Positions 12,266 through 23,115 of a DNA stretch of 64,000 nt are shown here, piece by piece (within the stretch, counting starts at the first letter, position 1; each line of letters opens with the position of its first letter). The DNA is taken from contig CAIIXF020000005.1 in NCBI GenBank assembly GCA_903813345.2, positions 38,321,375 to 38,385,374 on the forward strand, read 5' to 3'. The notes below the pieces were generated by a model. That model had not been told where the DNA came from and searched no databases. It saw only the letters and a list, made by a program, of their open reading frames with translations. A program made the translations under genes and the position numbers. Source of the stretch: Owenia fusiformis (Eukaryota > Annelida > Polychaeta > Sabellida > Oweniidae).

Positions 12266-13657
12266 TCAAGTGTCATATATAAGATGAGGAGGCAGAATTG
12301 CATCTCTCAAACTAGAGTAAAGGCCAATATGGGAGAATAAGTTGGGTTGCACCATTAATGATCTGTGGAAAGTTGCCTTTCGAAAGTCCTCAAGAGCCAT
12401 GTCTTTAGCATAGTCCTTTTTACATTTAACTTTACTGAGATATTCAATGATTTCTCTTGCACTACCAGAAGGATACAGCATCGCAGGAGTGCAACAGCTT
12501 GGTGCTGGAACTACACTGTAGAGATATTTTGATATAGAGCGCAAAGTTACTAGATGTGGTCTTCCAATAGCCAAAACAACAAGGCACCAATATAAAGAAA
12601 TCAATACCAGGGATTTAGTTCTGTTGTGCTGGAGATACCGTGAACATGGAAACAAAATCATGAACACTAAGTACCCAAGCAGTACACTTATACCTAGTAA
12701 TTCGGGTAGTCGTTCAGGCTCGAAGCTTATGAAACCTAAAAGCCTCTCGGGATGATATAGCTTATAATATAAAACTTTGTCATGAGCATATGGAGCAGCA
12801 TCTGTTGAATTATTTTCAGTTGACATCTCTGATTTTGTGCCCAGGTTTAATACATTACTAGCAATGTCATCTGTTGAGGCATGTGTGAGTGTTTCATAAT
12901 GAGCAAGGTCTCTGTGTGCTATCACATGCTCCAGGACTGGAAATAGATCTTCCTTTGGAAGAGCATCATCTTCAACAAGGAGAACATACTTTGGGTTTAG
13001 TTGAAGAGAGCTATTGAGGCAATACACATAGTCCTGTTTTTCTTTCTCCAGGATATGTTCTTTATTTGGTTCCGATTTATTAAAGCGTTGGAATGTAGTA
13101 ACTATACTTCTAAGTAATTGTGCCTCTTTATACTTTTCGGGATCGTCATCCACATTACAAATACAAAGTCTAAAATTTTTCATTGAGGAACTGTTTGGGT
13201 TGGGCATTTCTAAGAATTTCCACACTGTTTGTGACAGATATTTTGGTTCATAGCTATCAAATGTGTGTTTGTTCCTTGATACAGTAACTATGGTAACAAC
13301 AAAGTCCAACATCTTACCATCTTTAGTATCAATGCCATGTGTAACTTCTAGTTTGTGCTTTTCTATATTATTATGAAATGTTTTATTGTATCGTTGTATA
13401 AACTCATTGGCCTTTTCTTTCCTCTCTTCATTTGTTTTTCTTAGAATCATTTGTCCATATTTCTCGCTATCATTATTTCTGTAGTAGATGGAGAATCTGA
13501 AGTCCCGTAATATGACAGGCAAAACTAATCCAAATGTTAACAGATATATGAAGAACCAAATTCGAACAAATGTACTTTTCATAAGATGTCGCAGGAATTG
13601 TCCGCTGTTATAAAGTACAGACATGCACTTTTTACAACGTTGACACATGTTTGTCAT
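12266..13657 (-). CDS. PGAP4: Post-GPI-attachment GalNAc transferase 4-like protein (PGAP4/TMEM246)
   Basis: Single uninterrupted coding exon of 463 residues. Family knowledge: PGAP4 is a Golgi enzyme adding the N-acetylgalactosamine side chain to the first mannose of GPI anchors; it has one N-terminal membrane segment plus a tandem pair inserted in the glycosyltransferase domain. Seen here: an N-terminal hydrophobic segment at about 31-50, the acidic metal/sugar-nucleotide motif VEDDALP at 228-234 (preceded by NPKYVLL), two close hydrophobic segments at about 320-338 and 348-366, and a family-like C-terminal region with CCTPAMLYPSG. The length is greater than the roughly 400 residues of vertebrate PGAP4, partly from a variable loop at 255-290. 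The first ATG (13657) is chosen, but M4 or M12 are possible. A 3' splice signal at about 13692-13698 (minus) suggests an upstream untranslated exon. Confidence 0.9.
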   Translation of the reverse strand: MTNMCQRCKKCMSVLYNSGQFLRHLMKSTFVRIWFFIYLLTFGLVLPVILRDFRFSIYYRNNDSEKYGQMILRKTNEERKEKANEFIQRYNKTFHNNIEKHKLEVTHGIDTKDGKMLDFVVTIVTVSRNKHTFDSYEPKYLSQTVWKFLEMPNPNSSSMKNFRLCICNVDDDPEKYKEAQLLRSIVTTFQRFNKSEPNKEHILEKEKQDYVYCLNSSLQLNPKYVLLVEDDALPKEDLFPVLEHVIAHRDLAHYETLTHASTDDIASNVLNLGTKSEMSTENNSTDAAPYAHDKVLYYKLYHPERLLGFISFEPERLPELLGISVLLGYLVFMILFPCSRYLQHNRTKSLVLISLYWCLVVLAIGRPHLVTLRSISKYLYSVVPAPSCCTPAMLYPSGSAREIIEYLSKVKCKKDYAKDMALEDFRKATFHRSLMVQPNLFSHIGLYSSLRDAILPPHLIYDT

Positions 13658-14106
13658 TTTCTACTACATCAGGGATCGTTCCAAAGCTATTCCACTGAAA
13701 CAAAAGGAAATAATTAGCATAATTAATAATTAAATATTCTTCAAAAGAAACTCTTCAAGCCTACACTACCCAAAAATTGTGAGTCACTGAACAGTTCTTG
13801 AATTAGGGTAATTCTGTATGTTAAGAAATCTTAATGGTTTCCTGAATAAGGAGACCTTTGTCATTTCCAGGCACGTATACATTTCTGGACATGGCATATT
13901 TAAACCTTTAAGCTTTGCATAAATAGTGTAGTAATATGGCTATATTATAAGTTGAGCAGTAATAGTGATTAATAGTAGACTAATAATTAATATATTAATG
14001 ACTATTATTAGGCAAATGACTAATATTAATAATTAATAGTAATTTGCTATTTATTCTAGATTCACAATTCTTTGTACTTTAAAAGAGAAAGTCATTTGAT
14101 TTTCAT

Positions 14107-14420
14107 AAGGTCAGGGTGCACTTTGGTGAAATTTCATGACCATGTGCTATTAAACAACTCATTCCACACATCATCTACATCTTTCATTCTTGCACAAAAG
14201 ATGCGTTTGTGTACCTAGACTATTAATTGAGTGTTGATAATTCTTCAGAATGTTTGAATAACTAGAATATTCAGTGGTTTACTTTTCAAAACTGCAAAAA
14301 ATTCCAACATGTACCTTGATTTATCCTTGATAATCTATCAACATTTACGTACTTTTTTGTGCAAAATTGAAGGGTGTAGACCATTTATGGAATGAGCTTT
14401 GTTTACCTGAAAATAAGATC
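14107..14420. mobile_element. Foldback element, family A, decayed copy
   Basis: It begins AAGGTCAGGGTGCACTTTGG like the family A ends, contains ACATCATCTACATCTTTCAT and TGTGTACCTAGAC in the left arm, and the inverted counterparts TTTGTGCAAAATTGAAGG and GTGTAGACCAT in the right arm. The right terminus is not preserved, so the end is approximate. Confidence 0.5.
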
Positions 14421-16405
14421 TCCAATCAAAAACCATTTTTCTGAAATTAGTTAACTACCTTTAAGGTAGTTCTGTATGTTTATACATTTTGATAACTTCA
14501 TAATGGGAGTCCCATGTAATTTTCAGATACACACACGTAACTCATTCCATGCATGGTCTAAGCATGGGCTTTCAAGAGAAGCCCATGGTCTAATCCATCA
14601 ATTTTGTTCAAAGAGAAAATAAATGTACTTACAAGTATAGCTAGATTATAATATAATTTAGGGGTTATAATTTTCTGCAATATATGAAAACTTAATTAAG
14701 TAACAGTGATCTTTAGAACTAGCCTAATAAAGATCAGTGAATTTTCTCATTTTCCTTACATCTGTATCTAGCTTATTTATGAATGATCAACTTATCATGC
14801 ACTATTTGTACAAAAGTGAAAGATAGCATGTTTGGAATGAGTCATGTACATGTTTTAGGCAGATTAAAGATGGCAGCAGAGTCCTATTAAAAGATTGACC
14901 ACAGATTGATTTATTATCATGTCATCTTTATTTAAAAAGTATATCTATAACCCTAAGGCTATGAAATTTTGTGTACCTGAAAATAACATTGGACTCTTAA
15001 CCCTCGAGTCCATTAACATTTCTAAACATGCGGATATACCCATTCTGATTTCTTTAGCCAACGTTTTGGTATTCCAAAAGATAATACTTGCTGTGGATCG
15101 CACAATGGGATATACCTTAATAACCTCCTTAATGATTCTCCAATATCTGATAATATACGGGTAGCACACTGTTTTTCAAAATTGTCAACGTGATGGATCA
15201 TTATGGATGAATCAATATCAAGCTGGACGTTCTGATATTGGTACTATATTGCCCTGTGTTTATTGGTACTACATGTATACTTGCCCTGTGTTTAACATTA
15301 ATACATTTGTACGTGCGTAGAGCAGTGATAAAATACGATGCACGTAGGTCATCATGGTTGCTGAATAGGTAATGATCAGTATACATACATTTAGATCTTC
15401 CTATTAGTTGTTTTATTAGACACCATTTCATTGGTCCATTGTCTCCTGAAGAAGGTGCCTCTCAAATGGACGTCACCCATTCAGATTGTCATTTACCTGC
15501 TAGAGTCTTCCCCTAATAGGTATGCTCTTCGGTCGCTCCCTTGCCTTTATCCAGTTTTATTCCATGCTTATATCATCTGACATCACTGCAACCCTTGTTC
15601 CTCGCTGTATATAGTTGGCTGTACTGTATATTATGGTCTACTATTCGTGCTGGGATGTGTTTCAACTTTGGTAAGCCATCGCTTGTTATTTTTTTATCGA
15701 TTGTTATTGTACCATGAACCCCTGCTATTCATGTTGGCCTGGTGTATGTGTAGGAATGTAATTTGGAACTTACCTTATACTAGTATGTCTCCTGCTAACA
15801 ACGAGTACCATTTCCTTTCTTTCATTCTAGCTAGCATGTTATGATGCTTATTACCGTACTATATTAATATGAACCACCGTGTTCATACTGTTCCGATATC
15901 TGAATATTATATACATGTATATTAGTGCTAGGCACTAGTATTGCTTTTTCTTAGTGAACGCCAGTACTTCACGGCGTTGATCAATAAATAGTATTAAGTT
16001 CAACTATAAACACTGGTTTATCAAATAATTCGTATTTACACTTTACCCCTAGAAGTACATAAAGTACTCTGTTTGTCTGATTGCATTGTTTAGTATATTT
16101 TTGAAAGTACCTTATTAACATCTAACTATCAACCGATAAACCATAATATAATTATTACTATAAATAAGCCAAATGGGCTGCTCATGAACACCAAATGCAA
16201 GGTATAGTAGAGTGATTTAGTACTCCTGATAACGTTATCCATTCCAGGGGTCAGTTGCTGAACATTTTAGTGTGTCGGTCTGTACTGTAAATATTACAGG
16301 TAATCACAGTCACACTATCTATATACATATAGGTATAAACTAATGTTTAAAACAGACACACATAAATTGTGAAATTAATGGACATGCACCTGGCCTGATT
16401 GGATT

Positions 16406-16814
16406 GTTAAGGACAGGGTGCATGTTGGGAAATTTTCTGCATTCCTCAATTGAGTCACATGTTATTTTTCAAACAAGAATAACTTCTTCCCCACATTGTC
16501 TACATCTTCCAGGTTTGCACAAAGAGTGCACTTATGTGCCTAGAAAAGCCTTGTGAGAAGATTTGTTTTGTAAAATGTATAAAAACCGAGAAAATTCAGT
16601 GAAAAAAAATTCTGAAATTCTTGAATTTTCTTGTTTTTTATACACTTTATCAAAACATTCTTCCCACAAGTCTTTTCTAGGCACATAAGAGCACTCTTTG
16701 TGCAAACCTGGAAGATATAGACTCTCTGGGGAAGGAGTGATTCTTGTTTGAAAAATAACATGTGACTCAATTGAGGAATGCAGAAAATTTCCCATCATGC
16801 ACCCTGACCTTAAC
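16406..16814. mobile_element. Foldback element, family A, best-preserved copy
   Basis: The terminal inverted repeats are GTTAAGGACAGGGTGCATG and CATGCACCCTGACCTTAAC, and the arms pair along almost their whole length (409 bp total). Inner landmarks include GTCTACATCTTCCAGGTTTG against CAAACCTGGAAGATATAGAC, and GTGCCTAGAAAAG against CTTTTCTAGGCAC. No transposase. Target-site duplication not determined. Confidence 0.85.
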
Positions 16815-17149
16815 ATTCACAATGTACACCTTTGCCTTGGCCCTACACATATCAAACAATCACCCAATACCACGGGGTGTGTACCAAATAAACGAGACAG
16901 TTGAAGGCGCGGGGTAAGATACAACATGAGTGTGGTGAAATATGTGCTGTCAGGTTTAATTATGAAATTCACTGTCAAGTTCACTGTCTAGGATGTTGTT
17001 ACAGACATTTACATATAAACATATATTTCTGGCCAGGGGGGGGGCGGCCGCTCCCTTCGCCACCCCCCCCCCCCCCCTACACACACAAAGTGAAGACAGC
17101 ATCATGTACGGATAAACATTTATGAAACATAAGTCGTAAATAAACAATA

Positions 17150-18782
17150 GGGAGTTTAAGCTTACATATAAAATCACACCACCCTATCTCGATCGCGCAT
17201 GATCGCGCATCGCGCGAGATTTTTGACTTCAACCAGGTCGCTTTTGAGTATATCGATTGCTTAGTCAACAAGTCCATGTTATATGATGGTTGGAGGAAGA
17301 ATATAAATAATATCGTTTTCAATTTTAAAATACTTGATATGTCATAGTACAGGGTGCAACGTTTCAAAAGTTATCAATACAGGGCGCAAGGAATCTAAAT
17401 TGTTCAATAGTACAGGGAGCGAGAAAGTAAGCTGATTGTACAGAACGATTCGCTGATTTTATACCAAAACCAATTCTGAGATAGTCAGTTATATACTAAA
17501 GACTTTAGAATCATGTTTTGTGCAATAGCGTGATAGTATATTTTTGAACCACTAAATGTAATTGATCCAATTTTTATTTTCAGACGAGTTCAATAACAGC
17601 GTATATCCCAATCATTATTTCTAATGCGCTTAATATCCTAATCCAGTGCTTGCCAAACACTACAAAATAACTATATGTGCATTGTGTTACGCGAAATATG
17701 GCATATATTCATGGTTGTGCGGTATTTGTGATACGGGTGAATATACCATACTTACCTTCAGTATATAAGACGTTGATTCAGTAATCATAATAATAATTTA
17801 TAAATACTTTATCACGTTCAATGAATCGATGTTATTGGCAATTGCGAACTTCCATATCGCGTTCTCATTGGTTATTGTATATGCCATAGCGCAGGTGAAT
17901 CTGGCATACACCGCAAGTGAACATACCATATCCGTTGCGGAGTACGACATATGTTTGTATCGTGTTTACTGCGTAACCTTTACCGCTGCCATTTTGAATG
18001 TTGACTGGACATAGTGCTGTATAATTAGTGTATTTGTAGGAAGTGGATTCATAATACTATAACTATGCTTAACCCATACTTTTAACTATTACCAGATCGA
18101 TGCAGTAGTCTTATATGTTGAATATCAGATGTTTTTGGATGGTATCTGATCCAGTGATTTTGCATTAAATCATGCTCATCAACAGGCACCCCAAAACAAA
18201 CATTATTCTCTTTGTGACTAAAAGAAAAATATTTTACAATATGTTCTGCCTTTCGGCAAAGTAAACATATATTTCTGGGCCGACTTTTTATTCATCTTAA
18301 GATTTTTAGAAAAACAATTAATTCACAAAAATACAGTTGAATAACATACTAGAAAACGTATCTACATATAACACAATTTTTTTGTTACATATCAATGTCA
18401 AAAGAAGTAATATTTTCGGAGTGAAACTTACACGCTCTCTGTACGTTAATAGATTAACTGAAATGTATATTTTATTGCTTCCAAGTTTTACTTCACTGTG
18501 TCCACTATTCTCTACATGTCTTTGCCTATATGGTTTTTTGCCAACAATATTCTACAAACTGCTTGGTGAGTCGATTTTATGTCTGGTAAAACACTAGAAA
18601 TAAATGTAAAATGTATTTTACATTTGCAACTTAACTGCACTCTGTTTCCTTTTTAAACGTGGTGACGTGGTAGCGTAGTGTGAAAATTGAAGCGCCAACC
18701 TATACGATGGCCAATCGCCCATACAAATGAATCGTTTCCGTTTACGGTTACGTTGTGAAAAACATTGCAAGCTTAAACTCCC
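17150..18782. mobile_element. 1.63-kb TIR element with TA target duplication (family B), no transposase found
   Basis: The ends are GGGAGTTTAAGCTTACATAT and, inverted, GCAAGCTTAAACTCCC, flanked on both sides by TA. The right 110 bp (18675-18782) is the reverse complement of the left half of the 130-bp MITE at 60820-60949, and the left 25 bp matches that MITE's right end, so this is the same family in opposite orientation with about 1.5 kb of additional interior. The interior has only short ORFs (for example 18337-18597, 86 codons) with no recognised motif. It is either a larger non-autonomous version or a decayed source element. Confidence 0.75.
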
Positions 18783-21100
18783 TAATGATCGAATACGACC
18801 CCGGGAATACGAGTGGGTGATACGTTAATTTAAAATGGAATGATCGGAGAGTTGTGCACACAGTCTAGTACTCACCCTGCTATAGCATGACGATTACGCC
18901 ACCTCTGAAAACGAGGTTGGACGGCTTCTTCACTGTTTTATCCAATAAAATGGCCGCGATGGAACGGAAAACTAAGGTTGGTGCATTATTTTTTACTACT
19001 GTGTGTCAATGAAAGGATGAACGATTTATGTAAGCATCACATTCAGTGATGCATTTAGTAATGTATATATTGAACGTAGTCTTTGCAAATTGATGCCCGG
19101 GGATAACATGAAATAGGCGAAAAACTGCTGAGTTTGAAAATCAAAACTATACAAAATTAAGTAATTTGTTTATTTTTGTCGTTAGGGCATGGTCTACAAT
19201 GCCTAACGACCTCGGGGTATATAGATGTAACCTGCATACGATCATAATCGAGCATTGGAAACCACCTTATATGTTCTACTCAAGCCATAATAATGAATTT
19301 TGAATTTGCGGTTACGCAAAAAATTGATGGACGGTTACGCAAACTTCGTTCAAATATGTTTCCCCAATTCATTGTTATTAATTTTGTCATATTCATCAGT
19401 ACTTGATGCTAATTCTTCTTTTGCCTCTTCATTGCTATCTTTTTGACTTTCATTGGTCTCATAAATAAAGCAAGACACAATTTTTTCCTTATAGAGGCTC
19501 GAACAAGAGCGTCTCTTGCGAGTCCTGAAAACAAATATAAGCAATTTAATATTCCATTTCTTACCCAATATAACAATGACATGAAAAGAGGCTATCAAAA
19601 CTAGCAACCTTGACTTGAAATGTGTACATGCACGTAACCGTCCGCTAACTAATACAATACGTTGCTGTCCATAGAATTCATATGTAGTCGTCTAACGACA
19701 TTGCGTTTGAAACCTTATTATTTACAATATACACCACGTTCCTGTTCAGGATTTGTCATTTTATGGCTTGTTCATACACAGTTTACTTAGTTTAATAGTT
19801 TGAATAGCTCTGAGGCACATATACTGAGAAAACACGAGAATGGACTAAAAATTATGAACTTGGACATCTCAGTCGATAAGTTTACAGCTTATATTCTGCT
19901 TCTAGTAAACCACCTGGCAGATTCGACCCAGTCTTTATAACCATCCATATATACGTCACCGAATGGAACTAGTTGAAAATGAAATCTCATCTGTGAATCT
20001 TACCTACAGGCGAGAAAGAGGACATGCTGTCACCGCAAAACTTTGCAAATCGCCTTGACGTAACCGTCATGCTATAACACCGTGGTACTTGGTAGATACA
20101 GTCAATGTGTTTATATAGTGCAAACATTGTACGCAACGATTTATTTTGTGTGATTATATATTCGAATTCTGAAATGTTTTCACGTGCAAAAATATTGAAT
20201 TTGATTTCTATTCCAAGTCATGTTCCAAAAACATCGAATAGCTTTGCAAATCTTCTCAAGTTTTGGTTTTTTTAGACACGCTGTTTATTTTAGAATAGAC
20301 TACAGTACATACCTCTTTAAAAGAAAAGAAGTAACTGGATCGTTTCGGAAGAAATGTTGACTCAAATCGGTGGACATCTTGATTTAAACCGTCCTACCGC
20401 CAGTTTGTTATAGAAAACTTGAAAGAACTCAAAAGAATTTTTAGAGCTCTTTATCTGAGTTTTGGAATGCTTCGCAGACCCGAAATAAGCTTTGAAGACG
20501 TCGACTTGAAATAAAACAGTATACCACGTCCAGACAAGAAAATCGTTGAACACAAAGTTACCATCGGTTTGGATTGATTGTAAGGATATTCATAAAAAGA
20601 TGGCAGAATCAAACCTTTTTAATATATTCGCCATCTATATATTGACATCAGACATATGAATCTAATTCCCATCGTAAAGTTAGATTGCAACGCTGAGTAC
20701 AATGGTTCCCAACGATCAAACATTTACAGAAAACATATAATTTTTAATTTCTCTTAATTTCTTCGTTTCTGATGTCTTCATTCAAAAGTCTTAACAAATC
20801 CTATAACTGTTGGATCGTTAGTGTTAGATATGTACCTTTTCAACAGCATAATTATAAGAAACCCCTTTCCGGAGTTTCTTGCAAGTTATGCTCACGATGG
20901 TGTGAATTCCAGATGGACCTTTCTTTAAACGCCCTCGAAAAGTAGTCATGTGGCCCATATTGACCACCATAAGGATTGATCATGAAATGATGATTTTCCA
21001 AGGTGATGGGCGATTATTACGCAAGAAAAGTTATGTTTAAAACCAAATTAAATTAGCCTAGCATTTGTATTTTCTAAATCAATTTTACATGCCTGTTACA
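18783..21100. other. Intergenic region with a possible TIR element
   Basis: No gene assigned. One possible exon is noted on the minus strand: after an acceptor-like TATTTGTTTTCAG at 19525-19537 an open frame runs to a stop near 19340, basic then acidic (TRKRRSCSSLYKEK, later SNEEAKEELASSTDEYD). It may be a terminal exon or chance. From 20080 to 21100 I see nothing. Confidence 0.3.
18881..20077. mobile_element. Possible 1.2-kb TIR element with repeated GACGGTTACG motifs
   Basis: The left end TATAGCATGACGATTACGCCA is repeated inverted at the right end (TGACGTAACCGTCATGCTATA, two mismatches). The motif (GA)CGGTTACG recurs inside in both orientations at about 19305, 19330, 19632 and 20055, as expected for subterminal transposase binding sites. 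Target duplication not identified, so the call is tentative. Confidence 0.45.
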
Positions 21101-21184
21101 TTTGCTCTACGGCGACCGTAGCTTCACAAATGAGTAAACGCATGGAGCTCACACGTCTCAACTCACGACCTCGTGGAAATCTAC

Positions 21185-22400
21185 ATCGTACTGCTATATA
21201 TAATTTTAAAATTAATGCAGGAGTTCCTCAGGGTTCGTTATTAGGACCCTTCCTATTTTTTGCTATACATTAACGACCCGCTGGATAATCTCGTCTCTAA
21301 GAGTACATTTATATTTGCTGATGCCAACTCACTTGATAATCCGTTCCATATTAATCAAATATTTCTTGATATTCATGAACCCTTTCAATGTGATTTGGAC
21401 CATTTAGACCAATGGGCCTCAACATGGAAAATGTTATACAAAGCACAGAAAAGTGCTGATTTGATAATCTCTGGTCATAGAAACATCAATATTGAACCTC
21501 CTCCTCTGAAAATGAATGGGGAAATAGTCCCTAGATGTAATACTCATAAACACCTCGGACCTACTCTTGACCAGCACCTCAATTTCAACGCTCACATTGA
21601 TCACTTATCTAACAAGGTTATAAGCAGCATTCAAGCAGCCAGCATCTTGAAACTGTGACATCATATACAATAGTGCATCACAGATACCAAATTGCAATCT
21701 CTTGAACGACTACATTATACTGTTATAGAGCGTGTCTAGTCTCCGGAGCAATCCATGGATCGAACACTGATAAAATTCTTTTATCGTTAAACTTGAAAAC
21801 ATTATCCTCTAGAAGAGAGGAACATCTCAAGCAAGATATAACAACATTCCTCTTTTCATTTGTAATCTTGTCAGGTTCTATGAGAATGACATACAAGTGC
21901 GTTCATTAAGGAGTCACAGGGACTATAAGATTCCCCTTCAAACAAGTACCTTGGCTAAGAAATCAACAATTTTCAAAGGATTGACCCTTTGAAATAACCT
22001 TCCACCAGACCATAGAATAGTTAGAGGCGATAGAAGTCCCGCTCCTATCCTATCAACGACAAAACTTAAAAATGCCATGCCTCGTTACCTAGGAATTCTT
22101 TTTAACCTTCTCTTGCAAGCCCACCTTCATGCACACACTTTTGAACGGGTTGCAAATCCAAAATGTTTATGTGATAATTTAAACCAGACAACTTTTCATT
22201 TCCTGTTGAAATGCCCACTGCTGACTGGACAGAGAACAACACTTCTTGCAGAAGATGATGATCCGTATACTCACTATGATGGACTTAATATGTTTGATCA
22301 AGCCCAGTTTTTACTCCTTGGTGATGTTAAATTTCCAGCAGATGTTAATGAAAAACCAATTAATATATTACATCCACCATGGTTTAGAACTGGGTACTGA
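21185..22400 (+). pseudogene. Decayed LINE reverse transcriptase (C-terminal part)
   Basis: A reverse-transcriptase signature NAGVPQGSLLGPFLF is readable near 21215-21260, followed after a frameshift by YINDPLDNLV and FIFADANSL, where the conserved FADD box has become FADA. Downstream, in changing frames with stops, are LERLHYTVIERV, SLRSHRDYKIPLQTS, TIFKGLTL and NNLPPDHR. These correspond to the usual C-terminal part of CR1/jockey-type LINE polymerases. The last open part (22077-22400) carries CLCDNLNQTTFHFLLKCPLL, the C-x-C...H...C motif of many LINE C-termini. The 5' half, endonuclease and intact active site are missing. Confidence 0.8.
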
Positions 22401-22890
22401 ACAAATAAACAAGTCTAACATGATACATCTGAAATCCCTCTGGCCAATGAATATTAATATAGCTATGATACATGAGCGTAGTGAAGTCATATTTTATTGG
22501 CTTTTTTCCTTATCTAGATTCAACTATAAAATGACATGAAAAAACTCATTGTTTAAAATTTATGAATTCCTACAGACCTTCTAATTGCCGTCTATGTCCT
22601 ACGACTATGGCGGCAACTGTTTGGTAGGTTATTTTGTATTTTTGGAATAAAATTTGTCACAATTACTAAAAAATTGAAAATGCTATTCCTATATTAATGC
22701 TGCATATTTCTCTCGATTTTGGGGAGCTACGGTCGTCGTACGGTTGCCGTAGATCAAACGTGGTAGGGGCATTAAGAACCGTTACTTGATTATTTTGGTC
22801 CACTGAGCATACGCAAATTGCGCCTATTATTCTTTAAAAGAAGGACAGTTTTTCTATACACACCCTCTTTCAAATAACTCCCCGGTGTTA

Positions 22891-23115
22891 CAGGGGCGGA
22901 TCTGGGAACCAACAATGGGGGGGGGGGGGCAAACTTCTGGTCTGAGAAAAAACTTTAGGCTCCTAGAACCAAAAAGTGGGCCCAAATTTTGAAATTTTGA
23001 GGCCCATTTTCTTTAAAATTTGGCCTAAAATTAAAAAATAAGGCCTCAGAAGGCCTATTTATGGATTTTGGGGCCTTTTTTGGCTCCTACCCCCCCCCCC
23101 CCAAATCCGCCAGTG
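22891..23115. mobile_element. Poly-G-containing MITE with GGCGGAT ends
   Basis: It starts CAGGGGCGGATCTGGG and ends with the inverted CCAAATCCGCCAGTG. Inside are a long G run at the left, a C run at the right and GGCCT/AGGCC-rich sequence. A similar element lies at 42684-42857, and an internal relative at about 32552-32730. Ends of this type occur in hAT-like non-autonomous elements; the superfamily is an inference. Confidence 0.65.

Larger units (their letters stand above)
13700..17149. other. Intergenic, repeat-rich, no gene recognised
   Basis: AT-rich DNA with short inverted-repeat remnants. The blocks near 14107-14420 and 14530-14860 share the words TCATTCCACACATCATCTACATC-like and TTTGTGCAAAA with the family A foldbacks and are probably decayed copies. 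Between 14900 and 16400 only short ORFs without family resemblance are present. G/C homopolymer runs at 17037-17078 flank a GGCGGCCGC word. Confidence 0.4.

Noticed and set aside
16532-16816. Overlapping minus-strand ORFs of 94 and 76 codons
   Set aside because: They are read through the arms of a foldback element; equivalent frames appear in the other copy with stops.
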